Shown: one piece after another, positions 23,606 through 34,716 of the stretch
Layout of the letters: every line of letters begins with the position of its first letter
Numbering within the stretch: the first letter of the stretch is position 1
Source: Polyodon spathula
Taxonomy: Eukaryota > Chordata > Actinopteri > Acipenseriformes > Polyodontidae
Assembly: GCF_017654505.1 (NCBI RefSeq)
Contig: NC_054548.1
Location: forward strand, 36,201,570 to 36,265,569
Direction: 5' to 3'
Length of the DNA stretch: 64,000 bases
Program-made: the position numbers and the translations under genes
The notes under the pieces: generated by a model
The model's database searches: none
Told to the model about the DNA's origin: nothing
Seen by the model: only the letters and a program-made list of their open reading frames with translations

Positions 23606-24420
23606 GGTCATTCCACCATTGTGGGGCGAGGATGGAGAAGGAGCAGGCCCTGGAGGCAGGGGAGCGTAGAAGATGTACAGACAGTCTTCTAGTGCAGGCG
23701 GAGCAGATTGGTCGGGTGGGGGTGTAGAGAAAGATGAGGGTCTGGAGGTAGCGGGTGCAGTTTGGTCAAGACATCGGTAAGCATGTACAACAGTCTTGAA
23801 CTGGATGCGAGCCAATGGAGTGAGCGGAGCAGTGGAGTATCGTGGGAGAAATGAGGCAGAGAGAACACCAAGTGGGCAGCAGAGTTCTGGATGAGCTTGA
23901 GCAGATAGGGGGTGGACCCAGGGAGGCCGGCCAGGAGGACGTTACAGTTGTCTAGGTGGGAGAGTACCAGGGCCTGGATGAGGAATTACATGGAGTAGTT
24001 GATGAGGAAGGGTCGGATTCTTCATATATTGCTCAGGAAGAAACAGTAGGTACATGCTAGAGTGGAGATGTGCTAGGAGTAGGAGAGGCACGGGTCCAGG
24101 GTTACTCTGAAGTTTTTGGCTGAGGAGGAGGGAGAGAGTGTGGTAGATTCCAGAGGAATGGAGATAGAGAGATCAGTGTAGGGGGAAAATGAGGAGGGAA
24201 AGAAAAGGAGGTCAGCTTTAGAGAGGTTGAGTTTGAGGTGATGCGAGTGCATCCAGGAGGAAATAGCAGACAGGCAGGTATAGATACGTGAGGGGATGGT
24301 GGGGTCAGAGGGGGGAAAGGAGAGGAAGATAAGACCCAAGACTGATCCTTGGGGGACTCTTGCTGAGAGAGGGTGAGTTGTGGAGGTTGGGCCGTGCCAG
24401 ATTACCTGGTAGGTGCAGTT

Positions 24421-24648
24421 TATTATATATGGTTTTGTTATTTTTCAGTTTTCTATGATGAACTTTTGGTAAATAAGATTATCACATAAAAAGAGAGCTG
24501 CAGCAGCTATTCTTCAAAATGCACCTCATCCAACGAATGTCCAAGTGATGTTATAATTGTTAAAATTCTAAGATCTAAATAATTAATTTATTTAATTGAG
24601 TTGTTACACTTCCCTTGTTTTATTTCTCACACCCCTTTTATACGTTTT

Positions 24649-24697
<49 letters not shown>

Positions 24698-26260
24698 TGA
24701 TACATATGCAGTATAATTCATTGTAATCATATAAAGGTGTAAAATTATAGCTTAATAAGCTTTGTGTACTTCAAGAGCAGTTTGGTTGTGGGAGAAAGCG
24801 TTTGCCTTGGGCAACAATTAGATGGGGTTGACATCGAAGAGAGAACAAGTAAATAAGTCATCATATCTCCTGAGGACATGGCTGGGATGGCTGATTATGG
24901 AAGAGCACTGAATGATAAAGTCAAGGAAACCCTGCAGCCCTGTTCAGTCCACACTTCTTTGCCAAAAGAAAGTGCCGAAAATCAAGCCTAGTAACATGGG
25001 ACAGACTCAGAGAATAACTGGAAAGACAAGTCATATTAGCTAAACACAGTGTCTTTTAAGACTTCTCTTGTGAGAAATAACAATACGCAAATGTGTACTC
25101 AGACTAGTAACTACCAATCTGTTTGCCACCTTAAAGTCAATTTCTACCACATCGTCTGTTGTTTCAAAAGCTTTATTAGCTTTGTCCCTGAACACACATC
25201 ATTCAAAATTCAATCAGTTTCACTCCTTAATGGAACCTATTATATGTTCTAGGTAACAATTATAGATTCATTTATATAATAGGAAAGTACGTAGAAACAG
25301 ATCAATATAGTGCAAACCGTGAAGCTTTCAAGCTTTACAAAGACTGTGTATAAGCAATGAAGTGTAGCCATTAATTACATCAATACAGTATTTTCGTCAT
25401 GTGATGAAGTCGAGTACACAGATGAGAACACTGTAATGAAGAAAAATGTAATAAACAGTCACCCAGGAATAATTTTTAGTTAAGTTAATGACTAACATAG
25501 AGGTTCTTTACCAGTAGTTAATGACCCTTGCAATAATTGCTGTAGCAGGATAATTATTGCCTCTCACCATTCACCATAATTAGCCTACTAGATATAGTCA
25601 TTTGTTGATTGGCACTTCATTTAGTAAACCAAAACAGTTTGTATGTATGTATTGCACACAAATTGTCACCTGTCAACACAGATTTGGTTTAAATAATCAC
25701 TTTTGATGATAAATAAGTCCAGGAATTCATATATTCATATTTGGATACTCAGGTGACCAGAAACCTTTCAAAACCCTGAACAGGTATAGTTGGTTTTCTT
25801 TAATAACCTCCAAGGTATTATTTTGCAGGAATCAGACATCATTCACTCATTTTACACTATGGAGACTTCAAAACAAATTACAATTATGGACCTGGACTAT
25901 CTTATGCCTTCTACTTCTAAGAAAGCAGTATATGTTCTAATTAAAAGGTGTATTTCATCAAGCTTCTTCAGGTTTATGCAATCTACTCAAGCTCAAGCTT
26001 ATTCAGTCAACATAGCCTAATTATCTGTGAATTAACTCATGGAAATATGAAGTGCAGCTTTGGGTGTTCTGACAGTATGAGCACAGACAGGCCTGTGGAA
26101 TCTGAACATGCTGATATCAAAGTCACTGTGCTCCACTATCTAATCACATTCTGACAACAATGTTAGTCTAGGTCATGGGTACAGTTAAATTAACTCTGCT
26201 TACAGTTAGTATGCTCTATTTATTCTAACAGAACTAAGACAACTTATAAATAGTGATAGA
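24421..26260. other. Non-coding DNA with (AAT)n at 24651-24697
   Basis: Apart from the trinucleotide tract of about 15 AAT units, no element or gene is recognised. Short frames at 25049-25252 and 25790-26154 have no motif. Confidence 0.5.
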
Positions 26261-27409
26261 GTCTGAGGAGGGGGGGGGGGGTGTTCCTGCTGGGGAGATA
26301 CCTTGAAAAAGGGGGATAGGGGATTTGATACTTGACGGGTGAGTGGACCGACCACGCTGAATTGATCCATCTTGAGGTATGCAGCCAAGTGATGCAGTAA
26401 GCATAGAAGGTGGCCGAGAGGCAGCTGATCTCCATGGGTAAATCATTGGAGGGGGAGAAGCGGCTTTTCTGAAGAGTGGAAATTAGCAAATGGAGAATAT
26501 ATGTTGATATAGACAGACAGGAAGGTGAGGCAGGGGGAAAGCTCTTACAAATCCCACAGAGGGTGGGCGGAATGCTGATATGGAAAGACTGGAGGGAGTT
26601 GGAGAGAATCCCGAGCACGGACCATGAGAGCCAGGTTTTGATTGAAGGGCTATGATTATTCGAATCTGGGCGCAGAGGATTGAAGACACTGAGCAGGCTG
26701 TAGAATAGAAGCTCTTGAACAAGGTGGAAGGCTGCAGACATGCAGACTGAAGGAGGTTACTGAGAGTAGGATTCAGTCAAATAGCATCTGCAGAAGCTGA
26801 GGATTCTGGATGGGGGTTGTGGAAGCAAATGGGACCAAATGACTGAACCTGGATACCGAAAGTAGAGGCAGAAGGAGAGCTGGAACTGAGGGCTGAGGTG
26901 GCAGCTGGACTGAAAGAACATGAATCGGCTACTGGGGAAGCAAGGCAACTTTGCATCCCATATTCTAGAAATGAGGGCAGAGATGAGATGCACCTTTTCT
27001 ATGTGTTAGTTAATACAGGATCGATCAGCGGTTTGCTACTATCACGTCTGCTTCAAATGGAAAAGAGATTTGGGTTTTGCAACGCCAGTTATTCTCTTAA
27101 TAGTGGAAATCCTTAGCTCATAATCAAGACAGATTTCCAGTCTCATACCACGTCTCAAACCAAGTATTGATGCTGTAACATTTGGGAGGATGAGCAGAGA
27201 TATGAATAGGATTGCTGAGGAAGTGCCCCGTATTTTGATTAGATGGGGATTAGCGTTAGCCTTGATTGTGGGAATGCTGCCACGATCTGCATATTGGAGG
27301 AAGGCTGGAGCATTGTAGGCTCTGGAGAAGCGCAGCTGCAGATTTAAACAGTAAACTAGAGCGATTTTTGCAGCCGCAGTAGTGAGCTGATCTGAAGAGG
27401 GAGTGGAGA
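26261..27409. other. GA-rich block, unclassified
   Basis: This stretch differs from its neighbours: purine-rich and less AT-rich on the plus strand, with a G14 run at about 26268. Long overlapping minus-strand frames (26206-26993) are Ser/Pro/Leu-rich because the strand is C/T-rich, so openness alone does not indicate coding. It may be a decayed retroelement. It ends directly at an inverted copy of the 7.45-kb repeat. Confidence 0.35.
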
Positions 27410-27530
27410 GGGTGGAGTGGTAGCGGTGAGCTGAGCCTAAAAATAACTGGAAACGACTAAATTGGGGAGAAAATAAAAATAATAATTGGCGACAACTAAA
27501 TTTATAATAAATAAATAAATAAATAATATG
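27410..27530 (-). repeat. Inverted partial copy of the 7.45-kb dispersed repeat
   Basis: The segment GGTGAGCTGAGCCTAAAAAT, then CGACTAAATTGGGGAGAAAA, then TTGGCGACAACTAAATTTAT, is the reverse complement of the 7455-7590 segment with substitutions. It ends in (TAAA)n at 27509-27523. This is the 3'-tail half only. Confidence 0.7.
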
Positions 27531-28524
27531 GAAGAAATAAATTGTTAAGGCATGTGCCAGGCAAACATTTTATGTGTACTTCAATAAATTATAACAACTG
27601 TTGCATTTTCTACCCACTGCTACCCTTTAAAAGCAGGAAGATCCATTTCAACTTCAGATTTGAATTTCAGATCATTAGTTAAGTGACTGCTCGGGTGATA
27701 ACATGGTTTGTTGTTGTTGGTTTGGGATCATGACTTATAATGATGCCAGGTGGTGGGAGATGAAGAGTTTTGACTGAAGTCCAGACTGACAGAGCTGTTC
27801 AAATGCTGGATTCTGGGGATACACAAAGACTTGTAGCGGTCCAGTTCCAGGTGACCCTTTCTGTTGTTTCCAGGTTGTGAACATATGATCAAAACACAGG
27901 TTTGTAAACAAAACATAAGGGCTGTGTTCAAAGGTCAGTTCGCTAGCCAAGGATTCAAAGGTAGTTTAAAACTTCAAAGTCCGTCAGCAGCATTCAGGCA
28001 CTGTCAGATGTTTTTTTTTTCTTTTTTTTTCTGTTAACAGAAACTGTTTGACAATGTGTCAGTGCTATAAAGCACTCATTAAATGTCACGCACATGCATT
28101 ATTCGATCTTTTGATTTTGTATAATGCCTTTATCTCAAACAAAAATCTCTTCATCAATGCCGCCACCGCCGTGCATTGGAACATGATACTGGGGGGTAAC
28201 TATAGCGGCAGTATTGTTTCAATAAAGTATGTGCTGAATACCTAGTGTACAAGATACATGTTATGGTAGAATACATATGAAACATAAAATATATGCAAAC
28301 AATAATAATTTTAATTTCGAAAACTGAGCACTGACTAGGCTAAAGCACTGCACCTTTTATAAAAAGGAAAACAGTTCAAAGGTAACAGTACAGATGGACG
28401 CACCTCTATAGTGTCCAAGAAACGGGTTTCAGAAAGACAGAAGAAAGAAAAAAAGACAAAACGCAGAAACTAATTCCCTGATTTCCATGAATTATCTTGG
28501 CGATTACAAGAGATTACAGAGGTC
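27531..28524. other. Non-coding DNA, no recognised element
   Basis: T-rich runs at about 28010-28031. No gene, RNA or named repeat found. Confidence 0.5.
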
Positions 28525-28600
28525 ATGGAATGGTCAGCAAGAAGTCTGGACCATAGTCCCATTAGAACAGTTTTGGGATCTTCTCGATGTCAGCACTGTA
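28525..28600 (+). pseudogene. Small Tc1 transposase relic (tentative)
   Basis: The translation MEWSARSLDHSPI, continuing after a frame shift as EQFWDLLD, resembles the Tc1 segment around the third catalytic residue (W-P-A-R-S-P-D-x-x-P-I-E-x-x-W-D). The Pro after Trp-Ser and the frame are lost. No terminal repeats are seen. The match is short and could be chance. Confidence 0.35.
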
Positions 28601-28745
28601 ACCCCCAGCTTGATGAGCAATTGAGAGCTGAGCCCCCATCAGTGAGCGACTCAGATTTGAAAGCCAGCCATATCTATGGGCTTTGGAGTTCGGATCACAG
28701 CCTGGCTGGCTGCGAGACGGAAGATCTCAACTTGTATTTGATTTG

Positions 28746-30100
28746 ACATGAAGAAAATTTTCATTTCATTCAACATGACAATTCAGAATGTTTTCAAATA
28801 TCTAGAAGTTTCTGTTTCTCCTGTGTGGAGGATGATTTTTTGCTGAAAAATATGCTACAGTATTTTGATTTCTATACTTTACCCGCTGATTTATTAACAA
28901 TGATTCACTAAACAGTATTGGCTTGACTGGAGCAAATGACAGTGGTCAACTAACTGGTTGTAACTTGTCAATAATTACATTTGAGTTGTAATTTTATGGT
29001 CTACTAACAGCATGCAATGACATTTACTCATGGTTCATAATATTATCCAAGTGGGATAATAAAAATTTACATATTTTCTATATAACAGGTGCTACTCAAA
29101 GTGCACTTAGTAGCATATAGCATTGTCTTTCAGATTCCAGATTCTATAAAATACAAGTAAATAACTGATAAATCTTCTGCAGAAAAAATGATGGACCAGT
29201 GATTGTATTGATTATAAGAAGGATTTTAAAATCTTTTTTGAACTCTAAATAAATGATGGTAAAACCTGTATAATGTATAATTCTGGTCTGTACTGTATTT
29301 AATCTGTCATTAAAAAAGCAAAACAAAACAAAAAATAAAAATAATAGGTGCAGATGACCCTGTCTACTGTCTGCTGTGGAGCAGTCTCGCATTAGTGGTT
29401 CTGTTACAGAAATTGCAGGGGAGGGGAGCAATGGCTAAGTTTATTCCATATATGGCTTGGCCTGTAGTGCAATGTTACTTATATTAAGTAACATTGAGTA
29501 ATATTAAGTAAATCAATGAAAAGCCAGTTGGGAATATGTTTTATATGATATTTTCATTATTCTGTCAGAGAATAACTTTCTATAAATTCTCTGTATTTTA
29601 GCCTGCTATATGGAAGGTCTGTGCTCAATCCTCATGGGATGTTTTCAGATCCATTGTTCTTTGATCAATGTCAATGTCAGTGCTTATAAATACTGCATGC
29701 AAACCATTGTTTTCTAATATACAAGACAGTATTTCCTGACCACTCTTGTAATGCAACAGTTCATGTCACAAATTCACATATTAATTCAAGAGCACTGGCA
29801 GCCTTTTTCACAAGTTACAAGTCACAACTGAGGTAGCCAAATGGCCTTCATACCGATGTAAAGGATAGCTTGTATGAGAAAGGGTTGACGCTCCTGGTCA
29901 AAGCAATGTGAGTGGGCTGTCAATGTAAAAACAACAACTGAACATACAAAAAAAAAACAAGCTGTATTCTCTCTGCTACTGGTTCAAATTATGTCAAGGT
30001 GGACATAAGAAAGAACAACCACATCAGACAGTACTGGCAGCATACAACAACCTTAAAAATTGCAAATAATTATCAACAATAAGGCATTACTTTTTAAAGG
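28746..30100. other. AT-rich non-coding DNA
   Basis: No element recognised. A short palindrome, ATGTTACTTA-TAT-TAAGTAACAT, lies near 29471-29493. Confidence 0.5.
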
Positions 30101-30397
30101 TGTAGGGCTACTTTATATAGCAGGGTAGGGGTTGAAATTGTGTGTGTCTGAATGGGAGGCCTGAGCTAATTAGAGGGGAAAGAAATACATGAGAATGTGG
30201 TTAAGCTAAATTGGTTAATGGTAAGCTTGACCTTGTGTATAAAGAAGGAGCAGGGAGACATCTCCTCAGTTCAGCTCCTGACTCAAGAGCAGCAGGTCAT
30301 TTCTATCGTGTTAGCATAGGCACGACTCAGTGGGTGATTCAGATCTCAAGCACCCATGGGGAAAAATAAACAGGTGCTCAGCACCAACCCCACAACA
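30101..30397 (+). mobile_element. LTR-like block (low confidence)
   Basis: It starts TGTAGGGCTA and ends CCCCACAACA. It contains a TATA-like box in TTGTGTATAAAGAAGGAGCA (about 30235) and AATAAA about 30 bp before the end (30366). The promoter-to-polyA order fits a retroviral-type LTR. No target duplication and no internal retroelement sequence are seen. Confidence 0.3.
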
Positions 30398-32560
30398 GTG
30401 TTTGCTTTATGAAATAAAAATGATTCATGATCTGTCAATTTAAAAATGTTGCCCTGAAGTCAATCTTTAAAAAATGGCTAAAATTAAAAGGGTACACCCT
30501 GTCCCTGTGCATATTTTGTTTCTTTCGTGTTTGTGTTGTTATTATTTTAAATGTATGTATGCCTTTATGCACAGGGTGTTTTAGGTCGACAGGGAAGGAC
30601 TGATTGCATTCCCTGCCAAAGCAGTTCACGTGCAGACTGACTGAATAAATTTAACAAGCAATCGAACATTAGTGAAGAGCGTGTGTGAACCTGAGTACAT
30701 TTGTTATTGTAGTAATAAATTAATCTGTGACCCCTAACACCACAAACCAGCCTCCCCGGGGCACGACATATTTCAAAGCACCCACTGGCAGAAACAAAAG
30801 CCGACGCCTGAGTGTCATAGTCTTGGCTTGGGTGAGTATTGATTATTGACATGGTTTTTGCCTTGTAAAGCCTGTGTGAGACAACTTTTGTTTATTTTGT
30901 TGTTATTTTTGTAAATAACATTGTGCTACCAGGTGCTTAACTGCACTTTTTTATTTGTATTTGTTATTTTCTGAGCTAATACAAATCTTGACAATTCATA
31001 GTCTCCTACTGCTGCAAAATATAAGCAACGGGAACATACATGTTTTGCTCACAGTTATGTTTGGCAAGTAGTTTTCAAGACGGGAGGAAGCTGCCAACTC
31101 TGTCTCGGCTTTTGGTTAGCAGCAGTGGGGTTAATGGGGCAACAGAGGAGCCTGAGAAAAAGCTATATGCACAGCAGTGCTCCTGGACTTAAATTAGTTT
31201 TCACACAGCATGAAAGAGCATCTGCACTAATGGAAAAAGGTCAGCAAAACACACACACACATGCCTATTACATTCTTAGATTTTTCTATGCCAGATCTAT
31301 CAATCACAGAGGTGCGGTAGCATCTCTATATTATTACACTGCAACAAAACACCCATTATAAACACAACATTTGAGATATGAATAACTCAGATTTAAAAGC
31401 AGAAGTATGAAATTCGGTAAACATGGAGTCATCCAGATTGTTTCTTTAACATGAAAAGGGTTTACCTCTCCATTTTGTACTTTGATTTAAAGGGGCTGCC
31501 TACAAATCTGCTAAATTCCTGTTTCAGACCGTTTTTTTTTTTTTTTTTTTTTTTGGGCCACCCATAGATCAAAAATGGCAGTGTATATAAACATCAGCAC
31601 GGACACAGTCCACAAACAGGAATCAGTGTAATCCGGGCATGTCATTCAAATCAACAGCACCCAAATTAGAACACTGTATTATAAAAATTCCAAAACCAAA
31701 TGGACCCTGTCAATTATCTGTACAGGTGTGTCTGTTGATGTACATTTTACATAATTCAAGAGATGGATATAAAATAATAAAATAATGTATTAAAACTAAT
31801 GTTTTGTTGCTAACAGTCACATTAATGAATACTCACTGATAATGTAAGGGACTGCAGTCTGCTCAACTGTGTGCGTAAAATACCACTATATCGTATGATA
31901 GTGTTGTAAACTATCTGTTTTGATCTCTGCTAATTGAGTCTCGTGCGCATAAGATCTGTAATAGGTTATGACAGCCTATGCTGTAAAATGTCCTCATTTA
32001 ATAATTTCTCTTTCAAGTGAGCACTGACCTTTTAAATACATATTTTGTACAGTTTTCATTAGATATGTATGTTATGTAAGGGATAAACAACATAAGTGTT
32101 GAATCAGTAAAAATAATTCACTGTTTCGAGTGCCGTTTCAATAATGATATTCAATTGATTGTTAATCTAGTAATTGGATTTTTGTTCTTTTATTTAGTTC
32201 ACCTCTTAGTCTCTGATATTGTGGGAATGTTGTCATGAGTTCCTCAGTTTGAGTTTTAAATTCCACTTACAAAGTGCCTTTGTAAGTGAAGACAGTAACA
32301 AGGGATTTTCGATGTTGAACATGAAAGTGGCTTTAGGAAAGAAAAAAAAAGAAAAAAGACAGAGGAACGTGAACCAGGAACAGAGAGTAAAGTTATTGAT
32401 TGTTTTGCCGAACCTAAAACAGACAAAGACCTAAATATCATTGCCAGCAATCGATTTTCGAGAAGTACTCAGGCAAAATGTACATGGGCTGTAAGCTTGT
32501 TTGAACAATGATTAAATGAAAGAAATGCAAAAGCTAAATGAAATGTGAAATGATAAACTG
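30398..32560. other. Non-coding DNA, no recognised gene
   Basis: The block 30565-30860 is more GC-balanced than its surroundings and may be another dispersed repeat; it encodes nothing recognisable. A poly-T lies at about 31531-31554. The rest shows no feature. Confidence 0.45.
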
Positions 32561-32618
32561 AAATTGCAAGCCCTTTTCTAACTGTTACGTTTGAAATGTG
32601 TAATATTTAATTAACTAT
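32561..32618 (+). repeat. Direct repeat copy 1 of 2
   Basis: The phrase GCAAGCCCTTTTCTAA, then GTTACGTTTGAAATGTGTAA, then TTAATTAACT, recurs at 33619-33676 in the same orientation with a few differences. The copies lie about 1.06 kb apart. Confidence 0.8.
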
Positions 32619-33618
32619 TTGTTGAAATGATTGTTGCATAACACAATGGTATTCTCTTTTCTGTTGAATTGTTGTAACTGTGGTTTCATTGACGAATCAA
32701 CCACCCCCTCATTCGGTGTTCTGGTGCTGTGACACACAGAAAATCGGTAAGTGTGTTCAAGTGCCTATAATTCAAAAATGGAAGCTAGGAACACAGTCAA
32801 TATGCCAAATGAAAGAGGAGCCTTGGGGCTTTCCAATGATATCTTACATGCCCGGCTGACATGTTCCTAGAATAAACTACAGCTAGCTGTGCGCATTGGG
32901 CATCTTATCCATTTTGCATAGCATAAACAACACATTTTACCAAATGATGGCAAGGAAGTAAAGGAAAAGCAAAATAACGTGTTCATATACACATTTTCAT
33001 TCATTTATTTACTCCAGTTGTTAGTTATATGTTATTTTATTGCTGGAGGCCGGTTGGACCCCAGGTTACCAGGAAAGTGTTTTACGACATGTCTTTATGA
33101 GGGTTAAAGGATGAATGAAAATCTACATCTCCCAGAATGCCACAGTTGTCCAAGAAATGTAATTGGCTGGCAATCAGTTAAACTAATACACCTGTTTGTA
33201 ATTTAATGAGCCAGATAGGTATACAAGGATAGGTTTCAAAGACAATAGCTGTCTGTGGGAAGATAAGGAACTGTGTATAGGCCTGAATGTGATGTACAAT
33301 AAAACAAAGCATGTTAAATCTGTGATTTGTGTATTTAAAGGCAGTAAACCAGATTAACATCTGATTAAAGGTAGGGATCCTGTTAAGTTTAGTTAGCACT
33401 CCAAAACATATAGGCACAAACAAACATACAGGTTTGTCCTGTTTAAACCTTTTTTGTCAGGTGTGCTTTATACACCAGCTGTGTTAGGAACCCAGAACTG
33501 TGTTCAAAGTTAGACTGTAAATAAAGAAGCTCTGTCGCAATTTGTAATTGTAAAAAAAATTACATTAATAATGTATAATTGTGTTACCCTACTTATAACA
33601 AACAATTTCAATGCTAAA
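32619..33618. other. Segment between the direct repeats; possible LTR portion
   Basis: It contains a CCAAT-like ATTGGCTGGCAATC (about 33162), a TATA-like GGTATACAAGG (about 33217) and AATAAAG near 33522. An LTR or unrelated promoter-like repeat could sit at about 33040-33540. Ends are not defined. Confidence 0.3.
33123..33141 (+). promoter_or_regulatory. ZNF143/THAP11-type motif
   Basis: CTACATCTCCCAGAATGCC matches the known ACTACAnnTCCCAGnATGC element bound by ZNF143 and THAP11 with HCF-1 (established motif). In this genome it may simply belong to a repeated element, since no gene start follows it within view. Confidence 0.4.
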
Positions 33619-33676
33619 TTTAAATCGCAAGCCCTTTTCTAAGAGTTACGTTTGAAATGTGTAATACTAATTAACT
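33619..33676 (+). repeat. Direct repeat copy 2 of 2
   Basis: Partner of 32561-32618; it shares CAAGCCCTTTTCTAA and GTTACGTTTGAAATGTGTAA. It could mark a segmental duplication or flank an insertion of about 1 kb. Confidence 0.8.
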
Positions 33677-33944
33677 AATAAAGATCGACAGCTAACGCTG
33701 TATAACATTGGCAGGCAGGCGGCTTTATTATACATTACTGGAGGCGATTTAATTATTCCGTCTATATGGAAAATTTCTTCTCCAGTTTTAATGAAACCCA
33801 GTAATGGAATTGGCGACTAGATCTTTAGAATAACACATTTCTTAGTTATATAAATGTTTTTCATAGAAAAGGGCAACTTCAGACTTAAAAGTGACATCCA
33901 TAGATGAAAATGATGTTGTCAGATCTGATGTGTGAGAGAGAGAG

Positions 33945-34716
33945 TGTGGGGAATTCACTAGACACAGGAATCAGAAAGTTTATTTGAAATACCACTGGGG
34001 TGTACAGTTTTAGTTATCCCAGCAGAGGGTGCTATTATGCCGTGGCCCAAATACCAACAACGGTAACTGGGTATCTCACAGGGTTACCAATAATGGTAGG
34101 AGTGAACACAGTCCTGGTGTGCATTCACAGGTGCTGAAAATAATATTCCCAATAACAAAAGATGGGAGCAAAAACCAAAATAAAACACAATAACAAGACT
34201 ACAAACAAAAAAAGATGCTGCTTCTTGCAGCGTCCCTCAGCCTCCACTTTCCGGTGTGGCTCAGGTATCAGTCACGCTTTGTTGTTCCCTCACTATCACT
34301 CAGGGGGTTGCCCAGACTTCCACAACTAAACTGTCAGCGTCCCTCTCGGGTACATAATCATTGTTCAATAATAGGTAGCGGCTGTCTTGTTCAGCCGGGC
34401 TTACTTGCCCCTTTTCTCGTTTCAGACACTGGAGATCTGTTTTTCTGTTGTGTACTCCAGGTTTCCAAAACCAGCTCCCACTGTCACTTCTCCTAGAAGG
34501 GCAAGAGTGAAGGAATAGCAAAGAGTCATTTGTATTGGTCGATCGACCCCCCAAGACCTGCCTCCTGACCACTAAGAGAGATGGAGATACGACACACTCT
34601 CACCCTACCTCTCTGTGCTATTGCCATGACTGACAAGCGGATCCCACAGGGCTCCCAACCTCCCTCTGCAGGATCATGCACGCGCCTGATAGCAAGCACA
34701 GGTCTCCCCTGTCACA
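33945..34716 (-). mobile_element. Solo-LTR-like element
   Basis: On the minus strand it runs from TGTGACAGGGGAGACCTGTG to AGTGAATTCCCCACA, with TG...CA ends. AATAAA lies about 40 bp before the end, in the minus-strand phrase TTCAAATAAACTTTCTGATT, as expected of an LTR poly-A signal. It is GC-richer than its surroundings. No target-site duplication was found, so the limits are approximate. No internal retroviral genes are nearby. Confidence 0.45.

Larger units (their letters stand above)
23077..24420 (-). mobile_element. L2-type LINE, 5'-truncated, rearranged
   Basis: On the minus strand the translation gives RVPQGSVLGLIFLSF (reverse-transcriptase motif, about 24350), then ISSWMHSHHLKLNLSKADLL and SPSSSAKNFRVTLD (24339-24073). 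Next come LPHFSHDTPLLRSLHWL and ARIQFKTVVHAYRCLDQTAP (23870-23700), the thumb region of L2 proteins. The 3' end has the L2 signature TGTAAGTCACCCTGGGTAAG followed by TAAATAAA units at 23077-23110. A CR1 fragment (23433-23605) and a foldback (23256-23395) interrupt its last coding segment. Frame breaks are present throughout. Confidence 0.85.

Noticed and set aside
26206..26993. Overlapping Ser/Pro/Leu-rich frames on the minus strand
   Set aside because: All three frames are open to similar degree because the strand is C/T-rich; no domain or family match was seen.
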